A stretch of 41,619 bases of DNA from Streptococcus ovuberis (GTDB lineage Bacteria; Bacillota; Bacilli; Lactobacillales; Streptococcaceae): positions 1 through 41,619 of the forward strand of contig NZ_JAAXPR010000020.1 in the NCBI RefSeq assembly GCF_012396585.1, in the 5' to 3' direction. Below the pieces are notes generated by a model. It was not told the DNA's origin, did no database searches, and saw only the letters and a program-made list of their open reading frames with translations. Positions 1 through 7,989 of the stretch are shown in pieces. Within the stretch, counting starts at the first letter, position 1. Every line of letters starts with the position of its first letter. The translations under genes and the position numbers were made by a program.

Positions 1-23
1 GCCTTTTGTAGTATAATGGTTTT

Positions 24-88
24 GCATCTCAGAGTTCCTTTTAATGTGTTTGTGGTGAACTACATTATATCTCTCTGAGATGTTTTTG
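24..88 (+). ncRNA. possible small structured RNA ending in a terminator
   Basis: A TATAAT hexamer lies at 12-17 and is followed within about 10 bases by a long hairpin. The arms CATCTCAGAG (25-34) and CTCTGAGATG (73-82) are perfect complements, a second inner pair (TAATGT/ACATTA) lies inside, and a TTTTT run (83-87) follows. A transcript starting near 24 would be a self-contained RNA of about 65 nt. No ORF with a ribosome site fits in it. The promoter is cut by the window edge: a 10-base gap separates TATAAT from the G at position 1, the same gap seen between the CiaR box and the -10 of the next RNA. It could instead be the terminator of a gene to the left. Confidence 0.35.
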
Positions 89-167
89 CATACTCTCAAC
101 TGGCTAACTTCATTTTAGAACTTTCTAAACAAGAGCGATTACAAACAATTAAAGAATCTTAAGGAAC

Positions 168-200
168 TTTAAGATTTCTTTAAGCAAGGACTGTTATACT
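168..200 (+). promoter_or_regulatory. CiaR-type promoter of the small RNA at 207
   Basis: The direct repeat TTTAAG-ATTTC-TTTAAG (168-184) matches exactly the CiaR binding motif of streptococci (two TTTAAG units, 5-base spacer). A 10-base gap separates it from the -10 hexamer TATACT (195-200), and no -35 hexamer is visible. This is the geometry known for promoters activated by the response regulator CiaR. Transcription is predicted to begin near A207. Confidence 0.75.
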
Positions 201-206
201 TTACTT

Positions 207-273
207 ATCCTAAAATTTTTCATATTCTCCCTATAACAAAAACCAGTCCAAGTTGGCTGGTTTTTGTTTTTTT
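207..273 (+). ncRNA. cia-dependent small RNA (csRNA)
   Basis: This is a short transcription unit of about 66 nt between the CiaR-type promoter and an intrinsic terminator (stem AAAAACCAG 238-246 / CTGGTTTTT 257-265, then a T-rich run). It has no usable ORF. The unpaired 5' part carries CATATTCTCCCTAT (221-234), the reverse complement of a Shine-Dalgarno plus AUG (AGGGAGAATATG). That is the hallmark of streptococcal csRNAs, which block translation by pairing with ribosome binding sites of mRNAs such as comC. The class is recognised from promoter, size and antisense motif; targets in this organism are not known. Function would be under CiaRH control, linked to competence and envelope stress. 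Confidence 0.7.
238..273 (+). terminator. intrinsic terminator of the small RNA
   Basis: Nine-base-pair stem AAAAACCAG / CTGGTTTTT with a further CCA/TGG pairing in the loop, followed by TGTTTTTTTG. The A-run on the 5' side could make it active in both directions, which would also serve the ZIP gene that ends at 350 on the other strand. Confidence 0.8.
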
Positions 274-349
274 GACAAGTTTAAATATTGCCTTCAAGGG
301 TAAGCCTTCCTTTTAGAGATTGCCTTGAGAATCTTGACGACCACCATTT

Positions 350-1150
350 TCAAATAAACAACATCAAACTAATGGCCATAATAGCCATGCCTGCAATCAG
401 CCCATAGATAGCTAAATGGTGTTCACCATATTTTTCCGCTGCAGGAAGCAATTCATCTAGTGAAATGAAAACCATAATCCCCGCAACTGCCGCAAAGATA
501 AGACCATAAACTACATCATTCATAAAAGGCATGAGTAAAAACCAGCCAACTAAAGCGCCAATTGGCTCAGCTAAACCAGAGAAAAAGGAATAAGCAAAAG
601 CTTTTTTGCGCGAACCAGTCGCCTGATAGATCGGTACAGCAACCGCAATCCCTTCTGGAATATTGTGAATGGCAATCGCAAATACAATAGGAATAGCAAC
701 TCTAGGGGACTGAAGAGCTGAAACAAACGTGGCTAGCCCTTCTGGGAAATTGTGCAAGGCCAAAGCGAAAGCCGTAATCAACCCCATCCGCATCAATTCT
801 CCCTTGGCTTTCTTGTCTCGAGACTCTGCTTCTACCAAACGCACTTCATGAGGATTTTTTGAAGTCGGGATAACTCGGTCAATCAAGGCAATCAAACCGA
901 TACCTGCAAAGAAGGCCAAAGCCGTTAGCCAGTTGCCAAGAGACTCCCCCAGTTCTCCCGTTAAGAGATGAAGGCTTTCCTGAAATAATTCTACAAAAGA
1001 AACGTAAATCATCACACCAGCCGAAAACCCTAGACTCATCGCTAAAAATTTTGTATTGGTTGACTTGGCTAAAAAGGCAATCAAACTGCCAATCCCTGTG
1101 CTGAGCCCTGCAATCAGGGTCAACATAAATGCAATAGCTAAATTATTCAT
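350..1150 (-). CDS. ZIP family divalent metal transporter
   Basis: Polytopic membrane protein of the ZIP family (GufA/ZupT branch), which carries Zn2+ or related divalent metals into the cytoplasm. About eight hydrophobic segments are visible. The family's metal-site motifs occur in two successive helices as HNFPEGLATF and HNIPEGIAVAVP. The start at 1150 (protein beginning MNNLAIAFML) gives the usual length of about 266 residues. The frame stays open further upstream to a GTG at 1234, but that extension is polar and lacks family character. No convincing Shine-Dalgarno sits before any candidate start, so the start is the weakest part of the call. The gene stands alone, divergent from the FNT gene; substrate metal cannot be read from the sequence. 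Confidence 0.88.
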   Translation of the reverse strand: MNNLAIAFMLTLIAGLSTGIGSLIAFLAKSTNTKFLAMSLGFSAGVMIYVSFVELFQESLHLLTGELGESLGNWLTALAFFAGIGLIALIDRVIPTSKNPHEVRLVEAESRDKKAKGELMRMGLITAFALALHNFPEGLATFVSALQSPRVAIPIVFAIAIHNIPEGIAVAVPIYQATGSRKKAFAYSFFSGLAEPIGALVGWFLLMPFMNDVVYGLIFAAVAGIMVFISLDELLPAAEKYGEHHLAIYGLIAGMAIMAISLMLFI

Positions 1151-1550
1151 GCTCTTATGATACCATTTTTCTCGGTAGATAGGAAGCCTAGCCATCATTT
1201 CTCGTGGCACAAGCATGAAGAATTGAAATATCACCTTTATCTTGCATCCATTTGTTCAAAACACTTCTCAGGTGTTACCTTTCCGATGAGCATTTCCTAT
1301 TTTTTTCAATTGTCCCAAAATCCCATCCCAATCGGCTATAATTTTAAGACTGCCACCATCTACTGGAGGACGATTTCTCCATGAACTTATCTTACATTTT
1401 TAAGACTATAGGAGATTTTTAAAACTGTAACCATTTTTCAAAAGTTCCTGAAAATAGCAGAGGCATTTCTGAAACAATTTACCAAACTTAAGGAAAATGT
1501 TTTAAAATACAAGAAAAATTCAAGCTTCCGCTAGAAATTTTCGAAAAACG
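1151..1550. other. intergenic region, possible decayed coding DNA
   Basis: About 440 bases between the divergent ZIP and FNT genes. On the minus strand short open stretches (for example one encoding SLKIIADWDGILGQLKK near 1280-1350) look protein-like but are broken by stops and have no start with a ribosome site. I cannot assign them. Apart from the FNT promoter at 1551 I see no RNA gene or repeat. Confidence 0.3.
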
Positions 1551-1559
1551 TGGTATAAT
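1551..1559 (+). promoter_or_regulatory. extended -10 promoter of the FNT gene
   Basis: TGGTATAAT fits the extended -10 consensus (TGNTATAAT), with no good -35. It lies 30 bases before the start codon, and the site AAGGAGAGTATT precedes the ATG. Confidence 0.6.
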
Positions 1560-1589
1560 CATCTATGGATTAAAACTAAGGAGAGTATT

Positions 1590-2420
1590 ATGCCCGTACC
1601 AACACCAAGTAGTCATTCCCATTCAGCAACCAATTCCGAGCTGATTGGCAGTCTAGCTAAGTCTATTGAAAAAAAGGACGCTCTATCTCGGCACAGCTTT
1701 CTCAAATACGCTGTACGCGCCATGCTGGCAACCCTGTTTTTAGCGCTTGGGACAGGAATCGCGTTTTACATTGCTGGCTATGCTAACGACATTATCCCAC
1801 ACTCAGGGAAATTTTTCTATGCCTTTATGTTTAGTTGGTCCTTGGTTATGATCGTTTACATGAACGCAGAGCTCGGTACTTCCAATATGATGTATATGAC
1901 TAGCGCTGTCTACAATGGAAAATTACGTTTTTTGACCGCAGGAAAAATTTTAGCAACTTGTATCTTTTTTAACCTGGTTGGGGCGCTTCTTTTTTCTTAC
2001 CTCTTGTCCTTAACAACTGCCTATAGTCACCTACCAGCTGATCACTACCTGTTTGAAGCGGTTGCTACCAAATTGGCTAAAACACCACTTACACAATTTG
2101 TCGAAGGGATTTTTGCCAATATTGTCGTTAATACTTCTTTATTTGTCACTCTTCGCATGAAGGATGATGCGGGCAAAGTATTTGCCATGATCTTTATCAT
2201 TTTCATCTTTGCCTTCCTAGGATTTGAGCACGTTATCGCTAATTTTGTGTCCTTCCCACTTGCCTTCTTTGCTAATGGAGGTCCTGTTGAAGGCATGACC
2301 TTGTGGAATGTTCTTTCCAACTTCTTCTTCTCCGGTCTTGGAAATTACGTCGGAGGAGGTTTGATTATCGGCTTACTATATTCATGGCTCAATAAAAAAT
2401 CTGACGTCTACGTTGACTAA
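1590..2420 (+). CDS. formate/nitrite transporter (FNT) family channel
   Basis: Membrane channel of the FNT family (FocA/NirC-like), which form pentamers and move small monovalent anions such as formate, nitrite, lactate or hydrosulfide. The protein has 276 residues, the usual length, and six hydrophobic helices. The N-terminal half of the internal repeat carries NAELGTSNMMY, corresponding to the family's Asn/Glu-rich first signature, and the second half carries a matching broken helix near GIFANIVVNTSLFVTLRMK. The N terminus is polar and His-rich (SHSHS). It is monocistronic, with an extended -10 promoter, a strong ribosome site and its own terminator. In fermenting streptococci formate export from pyruvate formate-lyase is a likely role; the substrate is inferred, not seen. 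Confidence 0.85.
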   Translation: MPVPTPSSHSHSATNSELIGSLAKSIEKKDALSRHSFLKYAVRAMLATLFLALGTGIAFYIAGYANDIIPHSGKFFYAFMFSWSLVMIVYMNAELGTSNMMYMTSAVYNGKLRFLTAGKILATCIFFNLVGALLFSYLLSLTTAYSHLPADHYLFEAVATKLAKTPLTQFVEGIFANIVVNTSLFVTLRMKDDAGKVFAMIFIIFIFAFLGFEHVIANFVSFPLAFFANGGPVEGMTLWNVLSNFFFSGLGNYVGGGLIIGLLYSWLNKKSDVYVD

Positions 2421-2425
2421 TCGCA

Positions 2426-2464
2426 AACATCCTCTGAAAATCTTCAGAGGATGTTATTTTTTTC
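2426..2464 (+). terminator. intrinsic terminator after the FNT gene
   Basis: Perfect 13-bp stem AACATCCTCTGAA / TTCAGAGGATGTT (2426-2438 / 2443-2455) with a 4-base loop, followed by ATTTTTTTC. Confidence 0.9.
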
Positions 2465-2644
2465 AATCAGGTTTGTTCCAATAAAGAATGAATCACCACC
2501 GATGATTAATGTTCAATTTTTTAATAGCCCCGCTGATGGTTGAAAAACGAAAGCACACCTTCTTAATTTTCAACTTTGTTTGCGATCTATTCTACAATTC
2601 TTCCATACCAAAGGTCTGTTCAGTAAATGGTTATTTGAGAAGAT

Positions 2645-2672
2645 CCTAAAACGCTAGTCTAAGGCTGGCGTC
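2645..2672 (-). terminator. intrinsic terminator after radA
   Basis: Read on the minus strand, ACGCCAG...CTAGCGT (2651-2671) forms a stem with one mismatch and is followed by TTTT. It lies just past the radA stop codon. Confidence 0.6.
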
Positions 2673-2677
2673 TTCGT

Positions 2678-4039
2678 TTAACCAAATACCTTTTTAAGGA
2701 CTTCTCCCAAAGTCATAACCCCAACGACTTCAATGCCTTTCGGAACTTTGAGACCTGTTAGGGAATTCTTCGGAGCATAAATCTTGGTGAAGCCTAGCTT
2801 TGTGGCCTCGTTGATTCGTTGCTCGATGCGGTTGACTCGGCGTATTTCTCCTGTCAAACCGATTTCACCGATAAAGGCTTCTTGAGGATTGGTCGGCTTG
2901 TCCTTATAGCTCGATGCAATGGCCACCGCGACAGCCAAATCAATGGCTGGCTCATCCAGCTTCACCCCACCTGCTGATTTGAGATAAGCATCTTGGTTTT
3001 GCAGGAGTAAGCCCGCCCGTTTTTCCAAGACCGCCATAATCAGACTAGCTCGATTGAAATCAAGACCTGTTGTCGTCCGCTTGGCATTTCCAAAAACAGT
3101 CGGTGTCACCAGGGCCTGCACTTCTGCTAATATCGGCCTCGTTCCTTCCATGGTTACCACAATAGCAGAACCCGTCGCCCCATCCAATCGTTCTTCCAAG
3201 AAGACTTGACTCGGGTTGAGGACCTCAACTAATCCTTGGGACTGCATTTCAAAAATCCCAATTTCATTGGTTGAGCCAAAACGGTTCTTGACTGCCCGTA
3301 AGATACGGAAGGTATGCTGGCGCTCCCCTTCAAAGTAGAGCACGGTATCAACCATGTGCTCAAGCATGCGTGGTCCAGCTAAGGTTCCTTCCTTGGTCAC
3401 ATGGCCAACGATAAAGGTGGCCATGTTGTTGGTTTTTGCCAGCTGCATGAGCTCGCCCGTCACCTCGCGGACCTGGCTGACAGAGCCTTGGACGCTGGTG
3501 ATATCTGGGGACATAACGGTCTGGATGGAATCCACAATTAGGAAATCTGGCTGCAATTTTTCAATTTCAGCTCGAATCCGCTGCATGTTGGTCTCAGCAA
3601 AGAGGTAAAATTCATTGTTGATGTCACCAAGGCGTTCTGCCCGTAGCTTGATTTGCTCTGCAGATTCCTCCCCGCTGACATAAAGGACCGTCCCAAGATT
3701 AGCCAGCTGGGTCGATACCTGAAGAAGCAAGGTCGACTTCCCAATCCCCGGATCTCCCCCGATAAGGACCAGGCTACCTGGCACTACGCCTCCACCAAGC
3801 ACGCGGTTAAACTCTTCCATATCGGTTTGGGTTCTAGCCACAGAGCTGGATTGGACTTCGTTGAGCTTGACGGGTTTGGCCTGCTCGCCTGTTAGGCTGA
3901 CGCGGGCGTTTTTAACTTCTGCCACTTCGACTTCTTCGACAAAGGAAGACCAAGCCCCACAATTGGGACAGCGTCCCAAATACTTGGGCGAATGGTAGTC
4001 GCAATTTTGGCAGACAAAGGTTGTTTTTTTCTTAGCGAT
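2678..4039 (-). CDS. radA: DNA repair/recombination protein RadA, AUC start
   Basis: RadA (Sms) is a hexameric RecA-like helicase that extends recombination intermediates; in streptococci it acts in repair and transformation. Domains in order: N-terminal C4 zinc finger (C10, C13, C24, C27), RecA-like ATPase with Walker [11 protein letters not shown] near 94-103, the RadA motif KNRFG, and a C-terminal Lon-like domain ending KKVFG. The C4 finger needs translation from codon ATC at 4039-4037. No ATG, GTG or TTG exists between the upstream in-frame stop and TTG at L21, which would delete C10 and C13. GAGG sits 9 bases before the ATC. This start gives 453 residues, the family length, and overlaps the phosphatase gene by 8 bases. 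It is last in the dut operon. Confidence 0.93.
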   Translation of the reverse strand: MAKKKTTFVCQNCDYHSPKYLGRCPNCGAWSSFVEEVEVAEVKNARVSLTGEQAKPVKLNEVQSSSVARTQTDMEEFNRVLGGGVVPGSLVLIGGDPGIGKSTLLLQVSTQLANLGTVLYVSGEESAEQIKLRAERLGDINNEFYLFAETNMQRIRAEIEKLQPDFLIVDSIQTVMSPDITSVQGSVSQVREVTGELMQLAKTNNMATFIVGHVTKEGTLAGPRMLEHMVDTVLYFEGERQHTFRILRAVKNRFGSTNEIGIFEMQSQGLVEVLNPSQVFLEERLDGATGSAIVVTMEGTRPILAEVQALVTPTVFGNAKRTTTGLDFNRASLIMAVLEKRAGLLLQNQDAYLKSAGGVKLDEPAIDLAVAVAIASSYKDKPTNPQEAFIGEIGLTGEIRRVNRIEQRINEATKLGFTKIYAPKNSLTGLKVPKGIEVVGVMTLGEVLKKVFG

Positions 4040-4604
4040 GGCGTTCGTCCTCGATTTCTATAGATTCTAGGTCAATGGTGTAGGGAATCATTTGGCAATA
4101 GTCGATGGTGTCCATTGGGACAAATTGGCGAATCAACATGCCATGTGACACGATAGCGACCTTGTCATAGGCCTTATATTTTTGCAATGCCTTTAGAAAA
4201 CGGGTCTTGACAGCATGAGCCGTCTCGTATCGGACAGGGCTATTTTCGATCAAAGCTCCACTATTTTCCATAAACAGCCGGTAGGCTAGATCCAGCTCAA
4301 CTTCCGTATAATTGAGGCCTTCTAGGTCTGGGCGCCATTCATGAAAGAAGGGCTCGACCAATAGCTCCAGTTGGCGATTTCGAACCAGATAGGTCGCTGT
4401 CTCAAGGGCTCGCGTGATGGAAGACGAAATCACAGCATCAACATCGTCTAGTAAGGTGCTTTGGGCTGCTTGCTGTGCCAAGGTGCGTCCTCTTACCGTT
4501 AAGGGGGCTAAATCGCGCCCAAAACCAGCGTAAGCCTCTGGATGGGAAGCCTTGTCAAGCATACTATAATCCGGCTCGCTGTGACGGATAAATAAAATCT
4601 CCAT
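4032..4604 (-). CDS. histidine phosphatase family protein
   Basis: Member of the phosphoglycerate mutase-like histidine phosphatase superfamily. The N terminus [12 protein letters not shown] holds the RH catalytic motif, and the second catalytic histidine is in [12 protein letters not shown] near the C terminus. It has 190 residues. The ATG at 4604 is chosen because it places RH at residues 7-8 and follows a GGGGA site at the end of dut; longer frames run into dut. The gene sits between dut and radA, an order I recall from pneumococcus, with 7 bases after dut and an 8-base overlap with radA. Substrate unknown; a house-cleaning or nucleotide phosphatase role is only a guess from its neighbours. 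Confidence 0.82.
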   Translation of the reverse strand: MEILFIRHSEPDYSMLDKASHPEAYAGFGRDLAPLTVRGRTLAQQAAQSTLLDDVDAVISSSITRALETATYLVRNRQLELLVEPFFHEWRPDLEGLNYTEVELDLAYRLFMENSGALIENSPVRYETAHAVKTRFLKALQKYKAYDKVAIVSHGMLIRQFVPMDTIDYCQMIPYTIDLESIEIEDERHR

Positions 4605-4611
4605 ACCAGAG

Positions 4612-5055
4612 TTAATCCCCTGTGCTTCCAAAGCCACCAGTGCGCTCACCTGTCGCCACATCACCGTCTGCTAGTAAAAAGGGCGCAAAAACCGCTTGAA
4701 CAATGCGCTCGCCTGCTTCAACAGTCACTGCCTCATCGGTAATATTTTTCATCTGGGCGTAGATATGGCCTTCATTCGCTGGATTGCCGTAGTAATCGCC
4801 ATCGATGACCCCGACCGAATTGATCAGGACCAAGCCTTTCTTGCGTGGATTGGACGAGCGATCATAGAGATAAAGCACCTCGTCTGCCTGCATGTAGGCT
4901 TTGACCCCTGTAGGGACCAATACAATTTCCCCTGCCTCAATAACGGTCGTTTCTGCAGCTTTTAGGTCATAACCTGCCGCATGGGCAGTTTCTCGTTTTG
5001 GTAAAAGATTTTCGTCAGTATAGGTTGATACGAGTTCAAAGCCTCTGATTTTCAT
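4612..5055 (-). CDS. dut: dUTP diphosphatase (dUTPase)
   Basis: Hydrolyses dUTP to dUMP and pyrophosphate, keeping uracil out of DNA and supplying dUMP for thymidylate synthesis. The 147 residues show the motifs of trimeric dUTPases in order: AGYDLKAAET, RSSNPRKKGLVL, NSVGVIDGDYYGN with the catalytic Asp, a conserved Glu/Arg region (VEAGERIVQAVF), and the C-terminal Arg/Phe/Gly lid RTGGFGSTG. Start ATG follows AAGGAGACTCATC. It is first in the dut - phosphatase - radA operon; a candidate SigX box and a -10 hexamer lie just upstream. Confidence 0.93.
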   Translation of the reverse strand: MKIRGFELVSTYTDENLLPKRETAHAAGYDLKAAETTVIEAGEIVLVPTGVKAYMQADEVLYLYDRSSNPRKKGLVLINSVGVIDGDYYGNPANEGHIYAQMKNITDEAVTVEAGERIVQAVFAPFLLADGDVATGERTGGFGSTGD

Positions 5056-5082
5056 GATGAGTCTCCTTGGTTTTCTTGTTCT

Positions 5083-5102
5083 ATTATACTATATTATTCG
5101 GA
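5083..5102 (-). promoter_or_regulatory. dut operon promoter with SigX (com/cin-box)-like element
   Basis: On the minus strand TCCGAATA (5102-5095) differs by one base from the streptococcal cin-box TACGAATA used by the competence sigma factor SigX/ComX. A separate TATAAT (5088-5083) lies 6 bases downstream, 27 bases from the dut ATG, and could serve the housekeeping sigma factor. Confidence 0.5.
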
Positions 5103-5110
5103 AATATCGG

Positions 5111-6133
5111 CTAGTCATCGAAACTAAATGTGATTGAGGAGACAGATTTTTTCATCCATTCAGCATACTTCTTAAACTGTCGCCTGATGGCCGCTTGATG
5201 CTTCTGGGTTATTCTTTGCTTGCCTTGAACTTTAAAGGAAATCGTATCCCCTCTTATCTGAAATACCCACGTCGCTTTAAGCTGACCCTTGATAAGAATC
5301 AGTGCCGAAATCTGCCCAGCCTTCTTCCAGACGCTGGATTGATCTACAGGATCAATCAACAAATCCTTATACTTATAAGAGACCAATAAGGGATCAAATT
5401 TTCCCAAAACCAAAACGTCAGGTATGGTAATATCCTCTTTCCATGTTTTAAAATAGTAGCGACGACCTTCAAAAGTTAGTAGTTTTAGCTGCGCTAAATC
5501 TGTTTCAGTAATTTTGGACTGTTTAACTCCAAAGAAATGAGCAGCATCTGCTACAGTAGCAGGTTCGTAGAAGGAAAAGTAGGAGATTACTAGGTCTCTA
5601 GACATGTTTGTCTGGATATGATAATTATTGTCCTCCCAAACAATAAGACGGTCATCTGGTAGCCACTTTTGGTAGAGACGCCCTCGTTTGGAATTATAGA
5701 TAAAGAGAGCAGACCAACGAAACAAATCTGCCCAGGAATCACCATAATAGTTTGGAAGTTGGTTACGTGAAGGATGTTCCGAAACCAGCTGACGTAAGCG
5801 ATCACTCTCTGCTTCCCCGTCAATCCCTTTCTCAGCAAAATAAGCATCCGGCCACCGTGGAGTATCAGCAAGATAAGCCGTCATGGTAAGCCAAGCATCA
5901 TGGTCATAAAAATGGTAGGTCTGCCGTTGTCCCCAAGCTAAAATAACATCTCCCTGTATGCTCTCAAAGGGCTTCGAGGATTCCAGTCGTGTAAAAATAT
6001 TAAAAAGACCATGGTTCAGGTATTGGGATTGAATGCCCAGTGAATCTCCAAGCAGTTTAGTAAGATCTTTATATTGCTCAACAAGCCCTTGGTTCCAAAA
6101 ACGTTGGGCGATAATCTCTTCTTTTGTCACCAT
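5111..6133 (-). CDS. winged-helix DNA-binding protein, AlkZ/YcaQ-like
   Basis: A 340-residue protein resembling the HTH_42 family (AlkZ/YcaQ), monofunctional DNA glycosylases that remove bulky alkylated or crosslinked bases. The region GIQSQYLNHGLFNIFTRL (about residues 33-50) matches the family's helix carrying the catalytic QxQ motif (here QSQ). A winged-helix region follows around VADAAHFFGVKQSKITETDL, and the segment PDVLVLGKFDPLLVSY corresponds to the conserved C-terminal part. It is monocistronic. The predicted -10 is so close to the ATG that the message may have no leader. Enzyme activity is inferred from the family; many members remain untested. Confidence 0.72.
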   Translation of the reverse strand: MVTKEEIIAQRFWNQGLVEQYKDLTKLLGDSLGIQSQYLNHGLFNIFTRLESSKPFESIQGDVILAWGQRQTYHFYDHDAWLTMTAYLADTPRWPDAYFAEKGIDGEAESDRLRQLVSEHPSRNQLPNYYGDSWADLFRWSALFIYNSKRGRLYQKWLPDDRLIVWEDNNYHIQTNMSRDLVISYFSFYEPATVADAAHFFGVKQSKITETDLAQLKLLTFEGRRYYFKTWKEDITIPDVLVLGKFDPLLVSYKYKDLLIDPVDQSSVWKKAGQISALILIKGQLKATWVFQIRGDTISFKVQGKQRITQKHQAAIRRQFKKYAEWMKKSVSSITFSFDD

Positions 6134-6139
6134 AACCTT

Positions 6140-6148
6140 ATTATATCA
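6140..6148 (-). promoter_or_regulatory. extended -10 directly before the AlkZ-like gene
   Basis: Minus-strand TGATATAAT matches the extended -10 consensus. Only AAGGTT separates it from the ATG at 6133, so transcription would begin at or next to the start codon. A TTGTCA lies 19 bases upstream of TATAAT, a poor spacing for a -35. Confidence 0.55.
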
Positions 6149-6174
6149 TAGTTAAGTTGGTTGGTGACAAGAAC

Positions 6175-6204
6175 AAGAGCCTGGGACAATAGTCCCAGGC
6201 TCTT
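6175..6204 (-). terminator. terminator of the MarR-ABC exporter operon
   Basis: Perfect 13-bp stem AAGAGCCTGGGAC / GTCCCAGGCTCTT (6175-6187 / 6192-6204) with a 4-base loop, overlapping the stop codon region of the second ABC gene. On the minus strand it is followed by TTGTTCTTG. Confidence 0.8.
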
Positions 6205-7988
6205 TATTCAAACACAAACTGGTTGTGGTAGAGTTCGGCATAAAAGCCATTTTGTCTGAGGAGCTCACGGTGGTTACCCCGCTCCAGCACCTCACCGTCC
6301 TTGAGGACGATGATTTCGTCTGCTTTCAAGATGGTCTTGAGACGGTGGGCGATGACAAAGCTGGTCCGCCCCGCTACCACTGCCTCCATGGCCTGCTGAA
6401 TCTTGCTCTCAGTCACCGTATCGACGTTTGAGGTTGCTTCATCAAGGATGAGCACCTGCGGATCGGTCAAGAGGGTCCGTGCGATAGAAATCAGCTGCTT
6501 CTGACCTGTCGAGAAGACATTTTCATCATCGGTCACGTAAGTCTCATAACCATCTGGCAGGCTCATGATAAAGTCATGGATATGGGTGGCACGCGCAGCG
6601 GTCTCCACCATCTCCTGACTGACACCTTCTGCCCCAAAGCGGATATTGTCTGCGATGGTGCCTGAGAAGAGCACCGACTCCTGCAAGACGATACCGACCT
6701 TGCTGCGGAGGCTATCCAAATCATAGTCTCGGATATCACGCCCATCAAAGCGAATGCTGCCGCTGTCCACATCATAGAAACGGTTCATGAGGTTCATGAT
6801 GGTGGTCTTGCCAGAGCCTGTCGGTCCAACGACCGCTACCATCTTGCCCTTAGGCGCAGAGATAGACACCCCTTTGAGGACAGGCTTGTCTGGCACATAG
6901 CCAAAGTTGATGTTATCGATCTCGACACCTTGGCTCAATTCGGTAAATAGCGGCGCTTTATCAGGACGGACTTCCTCTTCTTGGTCAAACATCTCCTGAA
7001 TCCGATGAGCTCCTGTAAAGGCCAGCTGCAACTCCGCCCAGCTAGAAGCAATCTGCATCATAGGCTGGTAGTACTGCTGCGAATACTGGACAAAGGTCAC
7101 CACCAAGCCCAGCGCTGCTGCCGTGGTCAAGCTCGTATCGTCCAAGACCATCGAAGAGCCGATGAAAATCACGATCGCCGTATTGACCAAGCTCATGCCA
7201 TTCATGACAGGAAAGAGCAAACCACCAAAAAGACGGCCTTTGAAGGTGGTGCGACGCACCTCTTCATTCAAGGTCAAGAAGCCGTCGATGGTCTCTTGCT
7301 GAATGCCTTGGACGATGATGGCCTTTTGCCCTGAAATCTTCTCGTCCATATAGGCATTGAGCTTGCTGACAGCCGCCTGCTGGAGATTACTGTACTTGCG
7401 GGCTAGGCGAATGATGACAACCAGAAAGAGCAGAGCCACAGGCGTTGACGCCACCGTCAACCAAGCCAAACGTGTATCTTGGCGGAACATCATCCAGACC
7501 ATCCCCACATAGAGAGCAGCGTTGGACACCACTTGGGTCAAGGACTGGTTAAAGGCATTCTGGATATTGTCCAAATCACTGGTAAAGCGAGATAGAATGT
7601 CCCCATCCTTATGGGTATCGAAAAATTGAATGGTCAAGCGTTCTAACTTGCCAAACAGACCCTTGCGCATACGGTTGGTCGAATGCGCCACGATGCGGGT
7701 AAAGAGCAGGCTGTAGACCAAGTTGGCCACAACGGTGAAGAGATAGGCTTGAAAGAGCCGGCCCATGACCCCGTTAAAGGTTCCCATATCGGGACTAAAA
7801 TTAGCAACACCTGTCTGCTTAGCGACCATGTATTGCTGCGCCAACTCCCCCAGAGCGCCTAGCGCCTCACCGATAAGGACAGGCGTTTTGACCTGCAAGT
7901 AGGTCGCCAGCACCACTGCCGCAAAAATCACTGCAAAGGAAAGTTTATAGCGTTTGAAATAAAACCAGAAAAAACGTGCTGTCTTCAT
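6204..7988 (-). CDS. ABC exporter half-transporter, catalytic-Glu subunit
   Basis: Type IV ABC exporter subunit, 594 residues: six membrane helices in the first 310 residues, then an ATPase domain. Walker [10 protein letters not shown] is at 388-396, Walker B VLILDE ends in catalytic Glu517, and the H-loop IAHRL is intact. The ABC signature is degenerate (FSTGQ, 492-496, in place of LSGGQ). This is complementary to the partner gene, so the two form a heterodimer of the LmrCD/TM287-288 type with one active and one degenerate ATP site. The start at 7988 (MKTARFFWF) follows AGGAGGACTAAG; the partner's stop codon is one base away. Multidrug or peptide export is likely from the MarR-led context; the substrate is not visible. 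Confidence 0.92.
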   Translation of the reverse strand: MKTARFFWFYFKRYKLSFAVIFAAVVLATYLQVKTPVLIGEALGALGELAQQYMVAKQTGVANFSPDMGTFNGVMGRLFQAYLFTVVANLVYSLLFTRIVAHSTNRMRKGLFGKLERLTIQFFDTHKDGDILSRFTSDLDNIQNAFNQSLTQVVSNAALYVGMVWMMFRQDTRLAWLTVASTPVALLFLVVIIRLARKYSNLQQAAVSKLNAYMDEKISGQKAIIVQGIQQETIDGFLTLNEEVRRTTFKGRLFGGLLFPVMNGMSLVNTAIVIFIGSSMVLDDTSLTTAAALGLVVTFVQYSQQYYQPMMQIASSWAELQLAFTGAHRIQEMFDQEEEVRPDKAPLFTELSQGVEIDNINFGYVPDKPVLKGVSISAPKGKMVAVVGPTGSGKTTIMNLMNRFYDVDSGSIRFDGRDIRDYDLDSLRSKVGIVLQESVLFSGTIADNIRFGAEGVSQEMVETAARATHIHDFIMSLPDGYETYVTDDENVFSTGQKQLISIARTLLTDPQVLILDEATSNVDTVTESKIQQAMEAVVAGRTSFVIAHRLKTILKADEIIVLKDGEVLERGNHRELLRQNGFYAELYHNQFVFE

Positions 7989-7989
7989 C

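Noticed and set aside
1151..1234. Longer ZIP protein starting at GTG 1234 or at ATGs 1216/1198
   Set aside because: The added 7-28 residues are polar and basic, unlike the family's start, and the ribosome sites are no better than at 1150.
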